From Niastella sp. (GTDB taxonomy: Bacteria > Bacteroidota > Bacteroidia > Chitinophagales > Chitinophagaceae), in contig JADJVM010000006.1 in the NCBI GenBank assembly GCA_016710595.1, forward strand, positions 283,897-347,896: DNA of 64,000 bases. The letters run 5' to 3'. The first letter of the stretch is position 1; each line of letters begins with the position of its first letter. Below the pieces are notes generated by a model. It was not told the origin of the DNA, did not search any database, and was given only the letters and a program-made list of their open reading frames with translations. Below are positions 19,201-27,057 of this stretch, one piece after another. A program made the translations under genes and the position numbers.

Positions 19201-19295
19201 CAGGCGATTTTAGCAATGGCATCACACAAATACAATGTATGTACGCCCCGGAATTTACCAGTCACAGCGAGGGTTTAAGGCTAGTTGTTGAATAA
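13236..19295 (+). CDS. Alpha-2-macroglobulin-like giant protein with thioester motif
   Basis: A 2,019-residue exported protein of the bacterial alpha-2-macroglobulin family, thought to trap foreign proteases in the cell envelope. The ATG at 13236 gives a signal peptide (MKAFTLLLVSSFLILLPAMAQ); an in-frame ATG at 13143 would add 31 unlikely residues. In order: a helical N-terminal region (about 20-400), MG domains with the MG2 signature DRSIYRPGQTLYFKG near 595, the A2M domain near 1232-1285 (FFFPNLVTDKYGNVAFSF, then ALTKWKM), and a helical thioester domain with YPYDCVEQ, giving Cys1471 in the CxEQ motif. The C-terminus is a receptor-binding-like beta domain. The motif suggests a reactive thioester. 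No lipobox is seen, and no pbpC gene (the usual partner in Proteobacteria) is nearby. Confidence 0.9.
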   Translation: MKAFTLLLVSSFLILLPAMAQKTDFDAAWKKLQDLEKKGLTQSASQQANVIFDLALSSQNEPQQIKAAMYVMKYRYTLSDEEAMAKNYAYIDSLVNKTKAPAKNILLSMQADYLHAFKNNNRYQLYQRTALENENSTDIHTWSLKKLNAEIEKLYKASLQNDELLKTTPVSQFNDILDKGENTRILRPTLYDFLAHRALSYFINTENDISSPGFKFIIDDENAFANTAIFVKIKFKTQDSSSLLYQALLVFQDILRFHLQDKNTDALIDADIERINFVHDHAVVADKDQLYELALKAIEQTYANNPLVADAMYARANLYFNQGEQYDRITKKEFQFKLKEAVALCKETVAKYPGTAGALNCFNLDNMIHRPGLDMVTEKVNVSNTAFRTLVKYKNLSTIYLRIVKTNYDDWNKLVNQEMYKSWEALVNSNVLKSWSQSFPNPGDMQDHAAEIKIDGLPNGMYVILASLSPNFELSNNYLSRQLTYISDISYIISTKNELYVLNRSTGEPLENAQVQLWDNHYNYSTSKYEKQKAGHYVTDKNGLAILKFKDRNYYNNNIQVNYKSDELHTTDEFYLSYYQGESERQDVKQTFFFTDRSIYRPGQTLYFKGVVINRNKKDGMPSIVPNYKTQVVLYDANRQKVKSLFIETNEYGSYHGSFQLPEGSLNGNFYISDTATKSNQYFSVEEYKRPKFLVEISKPTGSYRVNDSIKVLGNAKAYAGNNIDGAAISYRVVRKTQYPIWWGWGRYWPPYYQKEEMEIMNGNTITDANGHFEISFKAIPDETVSKKDQPTFYYEVSADVTDINGETRSASTNIAVSYQAIQLNIALDERIDADSLKNIRISSTNSNGIYEPAKIKLNIYSLNNPGKMFRERYWEAPDQFVMSKEDYYKYFPYDAYANENQIGSWGVGPAVIEINDSTEKDGAFKIKNIALKPGWYKIVATSKDKFGEDVRAEKLIFIINNINPAKNLPLLVDVNKKSLEPGETASLAYHTGFDKIWLIQKSSTVNKKINTIYTNVDQTNPYRTNILITEADRGGIYIGYAFVKNNRVYKGRNYVSIPWTNKQLQVKYETYRDKLLPGSEEKWKIKISGPKTDQVTAETLISMYDASLDQFKPHQWANLYSTWPYNNTYIDWQQTDNFQQENSNDYDRLMQDYKSIPPKTYDGLLNNGWIYSSISVRLRGMVAGSPVVADELDSAEEQRAKKSMGFATTIKSEDKNTDTTTEKPNQNGQGEIQVRKNFNETAFFFPNLVTDKYGNVAFSFTIPEALTKWKMMTMAYDKNLASAYSEKTVVTQKPLMIQPFAPRFFREGDQLEFTAKIVNLEDKELTGIATLELFDATNNKPVDGWFKNIFPNQYFTVAAGQSSLVKFPIGIPTNFNSALLYRIKAVTKDGAFSDGEEMVLPVLSNRMLVTESMPLNMRHTNNKNFTFQKLLQSGNSSSLSNQSLTVEYTSNPAWYAIQSLPYLMEYPYDCVEQNFNRYYANTLASYISYSTPKIKAIFEQWKNLDTAALLSNLQKNEELKAALIQETPWVLQAKNENEQKKNIGLLFDMVRMAKEKANTYNKLKQAQTPNGGFAWFTGGSDDRYMTQYIFTGMGHLKKLNALEPEDYSLLKPMIDKGLAYLDERIKEDYDYLINHKIKLNQNNLSYMAIQYLYMNSFFADHKLNDKSKKAYNYYFDQAKKFWLPQSKYMQAMIALTMYRKGELKTAHEIMASLKENAVTNAEMGTYWKEFAKNGYYWYQAPIESQALMIEAFTEVKQDTEMVDNLKTWLLKNKQTNQWNSTKATAEACYALLLKGSNWLAEENKVTIQLGNTTLSSTDAKTEAGTGYFKQKIPGEKVQQGMGHINVKIEKTDVKSSSSSWGAVYWQYFENLDKITTAETPLKLVKKLFVEKNTTTGPVLQAIHEGDVIHIGDKIKIRIELRADRDMEYVHMKDMRASCMEPVNVLSSYKWQGGLGYYESTKDASTNFFFGWLPKGTYVFEYPLFVTHAGDFSNGITQIQCMYAPEFTSHSEGLRLVVE

Positions 19296-19356
19296 CATGA
19301 AAGGCTTATAAAAAAATATATTTTAAAAATATTTGGTGGTACAAAACTTATCACTA

Positions 19357-19364
19357 TATATTTG
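19357..19364 (+). promoter_or_regulatory. -7 element of the SAM-controlled met operon
   Basis: TATATTTG fits TAnnTTTG, and TTTG about 21 bases upstream (19332-19335) is a candidate -33 element. The transcript would start near 19371, just before the riboswitch. Confidence 0.6.
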
Positions 19365-19385
19365 CAGCAGTTCTTTTAAACAATT

Positions 19386-19494
19386 CTTATCAAGAAAGGC
19401 AGAGGGTAATGGCCCGATGAAGCCTTGACAACCTGTTCAAATGAAAGTTTGAAAAAGGTGCCAATTCCATCCCGGATATTTCGGGACAGATAAG
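19386..19494 (+). promoter_or_regulatory. SAM-I (S-box) riboswitch aptamer
   Basis: The S-box core is readable: P1 5' strand CTTATC (19386-19391), AGAGG, the GGCCCGATGAAGCC stretch, ACAACCTG, AAGGTGCCAATTCC, and P1 3' strand GATAAG (19489-19494). A P3/P4-type hairpin (CATCCCGG...) occupies the usual place. It binds S-adenosylmethionine. The downstream genes metB and hom make methionine precursors, and a terminator sits between, so high SAM should stop transcription. A covariance-model match is expected but was not run. Confidence 0.95.
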
Positions 19495-19534
19495 TCAGAT
19501 GAAACGCTTTTACAAATGATTCAACATATTTGAA

Positions 19535-19566
19535 AGCTCACCTGATTTACCGGGTGAGCTTTTTTG
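19535..19566 (+). terminator. Riboswitch expression-platform terminator
   Basis: AGCTCACC (19535-19542) pairs with GGTGAGCT (19553-19560), followed by a T run. It lies 40 bases after the SAM-I aptamer and before metB, the right place for transcriptional attenuation. A second AGCTCAC at about 19588 could compete for pairing. Confidence 0.8.
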
Positions 19567-19652
19567 TTTTGTAACCCCCAAACAAAAGCTCACGGTAATT
19601 TCTCTTTGTTTTTTTGATACGAATATTTTACAAAATATTAAATAAAAAAACA

Positions 19653-20828
19653 ATGAGCAACGCAACCGAACTGATTCACAGCATTCCTACCGATCCATTA
19701 ACAGGCGCCATAAGTGTGCCTATTTATCAAACCAGTACATTTGTACAGGAAGCACCCGGCGTAAATAAAGGATACGATTATGCCCGTACCGGAAACCCTA
19801 CCCGTTTTGCATTAGAAACCCTTATCGCCAAATTAGAATGTGGCCATACAGGGGCCGCTTTTAGTAGTGGCTTAGCAGCCATTGATGCCGTATTGAAATT
19901 GTTAAAATCCGGCGATGAAATTGTTGCCGTAGATGATATCTATGGCGGTGCATTCAGGTTATTCACTCATGTGTATGAAAAATTCGGCATCCGGGTAAAC
20001 TATGTAGATGCTACTGATCCCATAAATATTTTTAATGCCCTTACACCAGCCACCCGCCTCATTTGGATTGAAACACCTACCAATCCAACTTTAAAAATCA
20101 GCGATATCAAAACCATTGCTGCTATTGCAAAGGCCCAGTCATGCTGGCTTTGCGTAGATAACACTTTTGCCTCGCCTGCCTTACAAAAACCCATTTTACT
20201 GGGTGCTGATATCGTAGTGCATAGCGCTACCAAATACCTGGGCGGCCATTCTGACCTCATTGCAGGATTGGTAGTAACCAAAGAAAAAGAATTGGGTGAA
20301 AAAATAAAATTTATACAGAATGCTTCTGGCGCTATCCTTTCAGCCTTTGACAGTTGGTTGGTGATCCGTGGCATTGAAACCCTCCCCCTGAGAATAGAAA
20401 AGCATTGCAGCAATGCCCAGGCCGTTGCAACATTCTTACAGGAGCATCCTGCTGTTGATAAAGTGTATTACCCCGGGCTAAGCACACATCCCAATCATGA
20501 TATTGCAAAAAAACAGGCTTCTGGTTTTGGCGGCATCGTGTCATTCAGTTTAAAAGAAGATACAGAAGATACCGCAATTGCATTTGTTACGGCTACTCAA
20601 TATTTTAAACTAGCGGAAAGCCTGGGCGGAATTAAAAGCCTGCTTTGCCACCCCGCCACGATGACCCATAAAAGTATCCCGGCCGAAAAAAGAAAATCGG
20701 CAGGTGTGGCAAATAGCTTGGTAAGGCTGAGTGTGGGATTAGAAGATGCCGGGGACCTTATAAAAGATATTGAACAAGCTTTTGAAAAAATAAATTACAA
20801 AATATTTTTATTAAAAAATCAAATTTAA
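19653..20828 (+). CDS. metB: Cystathionine gamma-synthase-like PLP enzyme
   Basis: A 391-residue Cys/Met metabolism PLP enzyme that joins an activated homoserine with cysteine (or a related trans-sulfuration reaction). Motifs are SVPIYQTSTF, YDYARTGNPTR, the PLP-phosphate pocket SSGLAAIDA, WIETPTNP, VDNTFASP, and the PLP lysine in HSATKYLGGHSD (Lys194). The start at 19653 (MSNATELIH) is preferred over the in-frame 19614, which adds residues not seen in the family. SAM riboswitch control and coupling to hom fit a biosynthetic role (metB), but cystathionine gamma-lyase shares the same fold and cannot be excluded. Overlaps hom by one base. Confidence 0.88.
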   Translation: MSNATELIHSIPTDPLTGAISVPIYQTSTFVQEAPGVNKGYDYARTGNPTRFALETLIAKLECGHTGAAFSSGLAAIDAVLKLLKSGDEIVAVDDIYGGAFRLFTHVYEKFGIRVNYVDATDPINIFNALTPATRLIWIETPTNPTLKISDIKTIAAIAKAQSCWLCVDNTFASPALQKPILLGADIVVHSATKYLGGHSDLIAGLVVTKEKELGEKIKFIQNASGAILSAFDSWLVIRGIETLPLRIEKHCSNAQAVATFLQEHPAVDKVYYPGLSTHPNHDIAKKQASGFGGIVSFSLKEDTEDTAIAFVTATQYFKLAESLGGIKSLLCHPATMTHKSIPAEKRKSAGVANSLVRLSVGLEDAGDLIKDIEQAFEKINYKIFLLKNQI

Positions 20829-22105
20829 TGTTACAATTAGAAAATGAAATTGCTCAAAAGCCCAAACATTGCATTGGTTTATTTGGATATGGAACGGTTG
20901 GGAAAGCAGTATATGATGTGATTCAAAAAACACCCGGCTTACAGGCATGTATCCAAAAAATTGGAATAAAAGATACCGGTAAAAAAAGAAACATCCAGGA
21001 TGATATATTTACAACAGATGCCTTTGAAATACTCAACAATTCCTGCATCAATATAATTGTAGAACTCATTGATGATGCTGACGTGGCATACAAAATTGTA
21101 AAAGCAGCTTTGTTACAAGGCAAAGCAGTGGTAACTGCTAATAAAAAGATGATAGCAGCACATTTCAATGAACTTTGCCAGCTTCAAAAACAAACCGGCA
21201 CACCATTATTATATGAAGGAGCTTGCTGCGCCAGCATTCCCATCATTCGTAACCTGGAAGAATATTATGATACTGACTTGCTTTTAAAAATCAGGGGGAT
21301 CATAAATGGTAGCACCAATTTTATTTTAAGCCGCATGGAAAAAGAAGGATTGGAATTTACCGAAGCTCTTTTGCAGGCGCAACAATTAGGCTTTGCCGAA
21401 AATAACCCCGCATTGGATATTGATGGCCATGATGCAGCCAATAAATTATCCATACTATTGGCACATGCTTTTGGGTGTGTAATAAAGCCCGAAACAATTT
21501 TATACAGTGGCATCAGTAAAATAAATGGAGAAGACTTAAGATGTGCCAGCCAAAGAAAACAAAAAATAAAATTGATAGCGCATGCACAAAAATTAAAAAA
21601 CGGGAAACTGGCCACTTACGTTTTACCACAATTCATTACAAAAGAAGATGAACTTGCAGGGGTGCATGATGAGTTTAATGGCTTAATCACTGAAAGCCAC
21701 TATGCTGATAGACATTTTTTTAAAGGTAAGGGTGCAGGTGCTTTACCAACGGCTGCTGCTGTATTAAGTGATATTGCCGCACTACGCTATGGGTATAAAT
21801 ATGAATACAAAAAGATAGATGCTCAAAAAAACATCAAATTAAGCAATGATTATTATTTAAAAGTGTATGTAAGCGCCGACGTATTTTCAAAAATTAACTG
21901 CCAGGCATTTGAATATATTGAGGAATATCAAAATCAATATGGATATGGCGCTGTAACGGGTGTGATACATGCTGAAAAATTATTGGAAGATACCTGGTGG
22001 AAACAATCCGGCGTATCACTTATAGCCTGCCCCGAAGCCATTACCCAGGAAGCAGATTACAAAAAAATAAGCCGAAGGTCGCTCGAACTGGCAGGCATCA
22101 CATAA
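20828..22105 (+). CDS. hom: Homoserine dehydrogenase
   Basis: NAD(P)-dependent reduction of aspartate semialdehyde to homoserine, feeding methionine and threonine. The 425-residue protein has an N-terminal Rossmann motif GLFGYGTVGKAVYD, TANKKMIAAH (catalytic-region lysine), YEGACCASIPIIRNL, GIINGSTNFILSRM and the DIDGHDAANKLSIL catalytic helix. The C-terminal part (after about 330) is regulatory-domain sized. Its ATG overlaps the metB stop (TAATG), so translation is coupled and SAM controls both. No aspartokinase domain is fused to it. Confidence 0.93.
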   Translation: MLQLENEIAQKPKHCIGLFGYGTVGKAVYDVIQKTPGLQACIQKIGIKDTGKKRNIQDDIFTTDAFEILNNSCINIIVELIDDADVAYKIVKAALLQGKAVVTANKKMIAAHFNELCQLQKQTGTPLLYEGACCASIPIIRNLEEYYDTDLLLKIRGIINGSTNFILSRMEKEGLEFTEALLQAQQLGFAENNPALDIDGHDAANKLSILLAHAFGCVIKPETILYSGISKINGEDLRCASQRKQKIKLIAHAQKLKNGKLATYVLPQFITKEDELAGVHDEFNGLITESHYADRHFFKGKGAGALPTAAAVLSDIAALRYGYKYEYKKIDAQKNIKLSNDYYLKVYVSADVFSKINCQAFEYIEEYQNQYGYGAVTGVIHAEKLLEDTWWKQSGVSLIACPEAITQEADYKKISRRSLELAGIT

Positions 22106-22140
22106 TAAAATGCAGTTTTCGGTATAAATGCGGTAGCGCT

Positions 22141-22148
22141 TATCTTTG
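22141..22148 (+). promoter_or_regulatory. -7 element before aspS
   Basis: TATCTTTG, an exact -7 consensus match, 78 bases ahead of the aspS ATG. Confidence 0.6.
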
Positions 22149-22166
22149 CAACCCATCGGATAGGTG

Positions 22167-22190
22167 AGACCCTGTAAAAGGGCGTCTTTT
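22167..22190 (+). promoter_or_regulatory. Hairpin plus T run in the aspS leader
   Basis: AGACCCT (22167-22173) can pair with AGGG and TCT (22179-22187, CG bulged) around GTAAA, followed by TTTT. The arrangement resembles a weak attenuator in the untranslated leader. Function is inferred only. Confidence 0.3.
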
Positions 22191-22226
22191 ATATCTCTAC
22201 AAAACCGGTGATTAAAATTTAAATGC

Positions 22227-24059
22227 ATGTTTCGCACACATACCTGTGGCCAGTTAAGTGCCGCTGATATTAATAAAGAAGTAACCCTGGCGGGATGGGT
22301 ACAAACCATCCGTAAATTTGGTAGTATTACATTTATTGATTTAAGGGACCGTTATGGTATTACCCAATTATTATTTTCTGAATCATTAAATGAATCATTA
22401 GAGAAAAATCCCCCGGGCAGGGAATATGTTTTACAGGTAACCGGGAAAGTAAACGAACGAAGCAATAAAAATAAAAATATTGCTACCGGTGATATTGAAA
22501 TTGAAGTTGAGAAATTTACAATCCTAAATAAAAGTATTACACCCCCATTTAAAATTGAAGATGATACCGATGGCGGCGATGACCTGCGCATGAAATACCG
22601 TTTCCTGGATTTAAGGCGCAATGTTATAAAGAAAAACCTCGAACTCCGGTATGCCGTAGGCCGCAGCGCCCGCAACTACCTCCACGAAAATGGTTTCATG
22701 GATATTGAAACACCTTTTTTAATTAAGAGTACCCCCGAAGGCGCCAGGGATTTTGTAGTACCCAGCCGGATGAATAGTGGCCAGTTTTATGCACTCCCGC
22801 AAAGCCCGCAAACTTTTAAGCAACTTCTGATGGTTAGCGGTTATGATCGCTATTACCAAATTGTAAAATGTTTTCGGGATGAAGACTTGCGTGCAGACAG
22901 GCAACCAGAGTTTACACAAATAGACTGTGAAATGTGTTTTGTGGAGCAGGAAGATATTTTAAACACATTTGAAAATATGATAAAACGTATTTTTAAAGAT
23001 GTAAAAAATATAGATTATAATGAACCTGTACAACGCATGAGTTGGGAACAAGCCATGTGGCAATATGGCAATGACAAGCCAGATATACGTTTCGGTATGC
23101 AACTCTGCAATTTTAAATACCCGGCCCATCTTTTTGCTGAAATAAAAGATAAACAAGCAGTACCTGCTATCAATGGCTTCCCGGTATTTGATGAAGCTGA
23201 AACCGTAGTGGGCATTGCCGTACCCGGTTGCAGTGAATATAGCCGAAAGCAAACAGATGAATTGGTGGAATGGGTGAAACGCCCACAAATTGGCATGAAG
23301 GGATTGGCCTTTATTAAATGCAATAGCGATGGAAGTTTTAAAAGCAGCATGGATAAGTTTTATGATGAAGAAGCGCTAAAACAAATGGCAGCATCGGTAA
23401 AGGCAAAACCGGGCGACCTTATTCTTTTACTAGCCGGTACCGAAGAACGCACCCGTAAAGCCATCAGTGAACTCAGGTTAGAAATGGGTAAACGGCTGGA
23501 ATTGAGAAAAGACAATGAGTTTAAATTATTATGGGTTTTAGATTTCCCTTTATTTGAATATGATGAAGAAGGGAACCGCTGGGTAGCCCGCCACCACCCT
23601 TTTACATCGCCAAAGCCGGTTGATATAGAGATGATGATTCAGCATGACCCATCCATTAAAAATGCAGCAGATTACCTGCAACACCCGTATGCCAACATCA
23701 AAGCAAATGCTTATGATATGGTGCTAAACGGAAACGAAATTGGAGGAGGCAGTATTCGTATTTATCAAAAAGAATTACAGCAAAAAATGTTTGCTGCCCT
23801 GGGTATGAATGAAGAAGAACAACAACATAAATTTGGGTTCTTACTCGGTGCATTTGAATATGGAGCCCCTCCACATGGCGGTATTGCTTTTGGTTTCGAC
23901 AGGCTCTGCGCTATCCTGGGTGGTAGCGAAAGTATCCGGGATTTTATTGCATTCCCTAAAAACAATAGTGGAAGAGATGTAATGATTGATGCCCCATCAG
24001 CCATTGATGAAAAACAATTGGATGAATTACAAATTCAATTAAATATAAAGAAAGACTAA
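22227..24059 (+). CDS. aspS: Aspartate--tRNA ligase
   Basis: A 610-residue class II aminoacyl-tRNA synthetase that charges tRNA-Asp. It has the OB-fold anticodon-binding domain ([20 protein letters not shown]), motif 2 ([20 protein letters not shown]), the large bacterial GAD insertion (about 300-430, with FPVFDEA and LLAGT), and motif 3 ([15 protein letters not shown], then [11 protein letters not shown]). Length is typical of bacterial AspRS. It has its own promoter with a 70-odd-base leader and is followed by a terminator. Whether it is discriminating or also charges tRNA-Asn was not resolved. Confidence 0.97.
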   Translation: MFRTHTCGQLSAADINKEVTLAGWVQTIRKFGSITFIDLRDRYGITQLLFSESLNESLEKNPPGREYVLQVTGKVNERSNKNKNIATGDIEIEVEKFTILNKSITPPFKIEDDTDGGDDLRMKYRFLDLRRNVIKKNLELRYAVGRSARNYLHENGFMDIETPFLIKSTPEGARDFVVPSRMNSGQFYALPQSPQTFKQLLMVSGYDRYYQIVKCFRDEDLRADRQPEFTQIDCEMCFVEQEDILNTFENMIKRIFKDVKNIDYNEPVQRMSWEQAMWQYGNDKPDIRFGMQLCNFKYPAHLFAEIKDKQAVPAINGFPVFDEAETVVGIAVPGCSEYSRKQTDELVEWVKRPQIGMKGLAFIKCNSDGSFKSSMDKFYDEEALKQMAASVKAKPGDLILLLAGTEERTRKAISELRLEMGKRLELRKDNEFKLLWVLDFPLFEYDEEGNRWVARHHPFTSPKPVDIEMMIQHDPSIKNAADYLQHPYANIKANAYDMVLNGNEIGGGSIRIYQKELQQKMFAALGMNEEEQQHKFGFLLGAFEYGAPPHGGIAFGFDRLCAILGGSESIRDFIAFPKNNSGRDVMIDAPSAIDEKQLDELQIQLNIKKD

Positions 24060-24102
24060 TGGAGTAACCTCTCAATTTTTCGCTTCACTAAATAAATTCT
24101 AA

Positions 24103-24134
24103 AAAAAACAATCTCATAAAAAAGATTGTTTTTT
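24103..24134 (+). terminator. Terminator after aspS
   Basis: AAAAAACAATCT (24103-24114) and AGATTGTTTTTT (24123-24134) form a 12-bp stem ending in a T run. Confidence 0.8.
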
Positions 24135-24219
24135 ATTTATATACCCATTTTTATGCTAAAAAATAAATTCAATATTTCTTAGCATAGTTATTGTAATAAA
24201 TAGCATAAAATGTGTTGAT

Positions 24220-25077
24220 ATGAGAAATCTACTCATTGTTTTTTGTACTTTGATCTTAATAAGTTCATGCAGTAAATCAGAAGACCCGATCCGCCCGGCA
24301 GAAACGGCATTAACCCAAATAAATGTGAACTATGGAAATGATGCTTTGCAAAAATTTGATCTCTACCTGCCTGCAAACAGGAACACAGCAGCAACCCGGC
24401 TCATCATTTTAATACATGGCGGCGGTTGGAATGAAGGAGATAAAACAGATTTCAATCCATTTATAGATACTCTAAAAACCAGGTTTCCCGGTTGGGCTTT
24501 TGCCAATATTAATTACAGGTTGGCAACTTTTCCTGCTATCAATATTTTTCCAACCCAGGAAAATGATGTAAAATCCTGCTTAGAATATATTTACAGCAAA
24601 AGAAATGAATATGCCATCTCCGATAAATGGGTTTTATTGGGTGCCAGTGCCGGCGGCCATTTATCTTTATTACAAGGATATAAATATGATATGCCCATAA
24701 AACCAAAAGCTATTGTGAACTTTTTTGGCCCTTGTGATATGGCAGATATGTATAACCACCCGGCTTCTGCTTTTGTTGATACGAGTATGATACGGCAATT
24801 AATGAGTGGGACCCCGGTAACGAACCCTGTATTATACCAACAAAGCAGCCCACTCAATTTTGTAAATGCACAATCGCCTGCAACCCTTACCCTGCAAGGG
24901 GGCGCCGATCCCCTGGTACCTGCCTATCAACAGGAAACTTTACACAATAAATTAAATAGTTTTAATGTACCTAACCAGTTAAAAATTTATCCGGGAGAAT
25001 CACATGGTTGGGTAGGCGCAAATCTTGTAAATTCGTTTGATCTTATTCAACAGTTTTTAAATCAATATGTGCCTTAA
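24220..25077 (+). CDS. Lipoprotein alpha/beta-hydrolase (esterase-like)
   Basis: A 285-residue lipoprotein with a lipobox (LISSC, Cys17) and an alpha/beta-hydrolase domain of the BD-FAE/carboxylesterase type. HGGGWNEGD forms the oxyanion hole, LGASAGGH holds the nucleophile Ser, and GGADPLVP and GESHGW carry the Asp and His of the triad. Likely an ester hydrolase anchored in the envelope; substrate unknown. The last codons overlap the next gene's ATG by 11 bases, so the two are probably translated together. Confidence 0.85.
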   Translation: MRNLLIVFCTLILISSCSKSEDPIRPAETALTQINVNYGNDALQKFDLYLPANRNTAATRLIILIHGGGWNEGDKTDFNPFIDTLKTRFPGWAFANINYRLATFPAINIFPTQENDVKSCLEYIYSKRNEYAISDKWVLLGASAGGHLSLLQGYKYDMPIKPKAIVNFFGPCDMADMYNHPASAFVDTSMIRQLMSGTPVTNPVLYQQSSPLNFVNAQSPATLTLQGGADPLVPAYQQETLHNKLNSFNVPNQLKIYPGESHGWVGANLVNSFDLIQQFLNQYVP

Positions 25078-26341
25078 ACAAATTTTTACTTTAATAGTTG
25101 CTTGTAGTTTTTTACCTCTTGCATTGTGGGCACAGCCTGCACAACAACCTTCATTGCCGGTATTCAATGGCGCTTTAGCGGCCAAGCGTGCAAGTTTTTA
25201 TAATCGTACTGTAAATGAAACAATACTGGCAAATCTTAATAGTAACTTAAATTCAGAAAATGAAGAGAAATGGATTGCTGCATTTTCTGCTATAAATTTA
25301 TTGCAGTATAAAACAGATTTTAGCTATCATAAAATAGATTCCCTTGCCCATCACTTAACGGGGCGTAGCATTGAATTTAAAAAAGCATTTTTAGAACTCA
25401 TCAATAGTGATTATCCCAAAAAATATATTCCGCAGGTTAAGGAAGTTTTAAAAGACAGCCTGCATGATGCCGCATTAATAGGGATGGCTGCGAATTATAT
25501 TATGCAATCAGGTAATGAAAATGATATTATTTTAATAAAATTTGTTTTACAAAATGCATTGATTGATTTTCCAGGCAATATCATCCTCACAGAAATGCTA
25601 TACCGTGCCTCCTATTGGCAAAAGCCCGAAACCATACCCAACCCTGCCAGTTTTTTTTCTCCCAATTATTTACCCGGACAGATTTTGGTTATAAGCCTGC
25701 AACGCAATAACAGGAATTACGCAGGCCTTGTAATTGTTCGCCGGGCCGATGGAAGTTTTGTAAGGAACCCTGATTCCAGTATTTTTCATGTAGGCCAGTT
25801 GGCCCGCAGTGCAAGCAATATGCCTTCGGTAATTAGCATGGGTAATACACCACAAGGTATTTTCCGGATGGATGGATTTGATGTATCAAAAGGATATTTC
25901 ATTGGCCCCACTACCAATATTCAATTAACTATGCCTTTTGAATTTAAAGCATCTCATTTTTTTAACAACATGAATGATTCTACCTGGAGTATAGAAAAAT
26001 ATGAATCGTTGCTTCCTAAAAATTTTGTGGGTTATCATCCCATGTATGAAACCTACTATGCCGGTAAGGCCGGGAGAAACGAGATTATAGCGCATGGCAC
26101 AACCCTTAATCCTGAGTACTATAAAGATGAGCCCTATTATCCGTTCACACCCACTGCCGGCTGCCTTGCTACAGAAGAATGCTGGGCTGCCAGCAATGGC
26201 ATGCTTGTAAAAAGCGGGCAATTAAAATTAGTAAATGCTATAAAAGAAGCAGGCGGACCGCATGGTTATTTTATTGTTTTGAATATTGATAATATGAATG
26301 CCCCTGTAACGATGGCTGATATTGAGAATTATATTAAGTGA
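25067..26341 (+). CDS. Secreted protein with YkuD-like (L,D-transpeptidase) C-terminus
   Basis: A 424-residue exported protein (signal peptide ending LWAQ, about residue 23). Residues 40-190 are helical and repeat-like. The C-terminal part from about 200 resembles a divergent YkuD fold: IAHGTTLNP (His343, Gly344) followed 22 residues later by PTAGCLA (Cys366), matching the HG...GC catalytic pattern of L,D-transpeptidases, though the usual SHGC is TAGC here. FVGYHPMY and GNTPQGIFRMDG also fit. A murein cross-linking or editing role is therefore possible but not certain. It overlaps the esterase gene by 11 bases and the convergent MBL gene by 8 bases. Confidence 0.6.
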   Translation: MCLKQIFTLIVACSFLPLALWAQPAQQPSLPVFNGALAAKRASFYNRTVNETILANLNSNLNSENEEKWIAAFSAINLLQYKTDFSYHKIDSLAHHLTGRSIEFKKAFLELINSDYPKKYIPQVKEVLKDSLHDAALIGMAANYIMQSGNENDIILIKFVLQNALIDFPGNIILTEMLYRASYWQKPETIPNPASFFSPNYLPGQILVISLQRNNRNYAGLVIVRRADGSFVRNPDSSIFHVGQLARSASNMPSVISMGNTPQGIFRMDGFDVSKGYFIGPTTNIQLTMPFEFKASHFFNNMNDSTWSIEKYESLLPKNFVGYHPMYETYYAGKAGRNEIIAHGTTLNPEYYKDEPYYPFTPTAGCLATEECWAASNGMLVKSGQLKLVNAIKEAGGPHGYFIVLNIDNMNAPVTMADIENYIK

Positions 26342-26984
26342 ATGAAGCCCCTACAAATGGGTTCTCTGCTTTCTCTTCTGCAATGGTTGTAACAGGTCCA
26401 TGGCCGCTATGCACTACCGTATCGCCAGGTAAAGCAAATAATTTTGTACGGATATTTGATAATAGTTGTTGATGGTCTCCACCGGGCAGATCGGTGCGGC
26501 CAATACTGCGATGAAATAAAGTATCCCCGGCAATTAAAAAAGATTGGGGTGCATAATAAAAACAAAGATGCCCCGGGCTATGGCCAGGCACATACAGGGT
26601 TTCAAATACGGCATCACCCAACTGTACTGTTTCATCATCTTTCATTAAATGTACCTGGCCGGTATATTGATCAAAAGGAACGCCATACATCAAACCCGCA
26701 GCAGGGGCAAGATCCATTACCATTTTTTCGTTGGCATGAAAATGGGGAATTAAATGATAGGTATCGGTTACATATTTATTACCAAAAATATGATCCAGGT
26801 GACAATGGGTATTAAGCAGCATTTGGGGTTTTAAATCCATCTCTTTAATAAATGTGCTTAATTTATCTTTTTCATCTGTATCATAACAACCCGGATCAAT
26901 GATCATTGCATTTTTTGCATCATCATAAATGATATATGTATTTTCTGCAAAAGGGCTAAAAACAAAGGATTTTATGTGTAACAT
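26334..26984 (-). CDS. MBL-fold metallo-hydrolase (glyoxalase II-like)
   Basis: A 216-residue cytosolic metallo-beta-lactamase fold hydrolase. The first metal motif is THCHLDH (His60, His62, Asp64, His65), followed by PGHSPGHLCFY and AGDTLFHRSIGRTDLPGG, with a final HSGHGP histidine. This is the hydroxyacylglutathione hydrolase-like subgroup often called YcbL-like. The substrate is not known; a general thioester hydrolase is likely. Minus strand, divergent from the giant outer-membrane gene with 73 bp between starts, and 3'-overlapping the YkuD-like gene. Confidence 0.9.
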   Translation of the reverse strand: MLHIKSFVFSPFAENTYIIYDDAKNAMIIDPGCYDTDEKDKLSTFIKEMDLKPQMLLNTHCHLDHIFGNKYVTDTYHLIPHFHANEKMVMDLAPAAGLMYGVPFDQYTGQVHLMKDDETVQLGDAVFETLYVPGHSPGHLCFYYAPQSFLIAGDTLFHRSIGRTDLPGGDHQQLLSNIRTKLFALPGDTVVHSGHGPVTTIAEEKAENPFVGASFT

Positions 26985-27057
26985 TTGTTAAAATGAATTT
27001 GATTTTAAGTATTTGTTCGAATAAACTAATTTTAGTGTTCAATTCTAATGTAACAGT

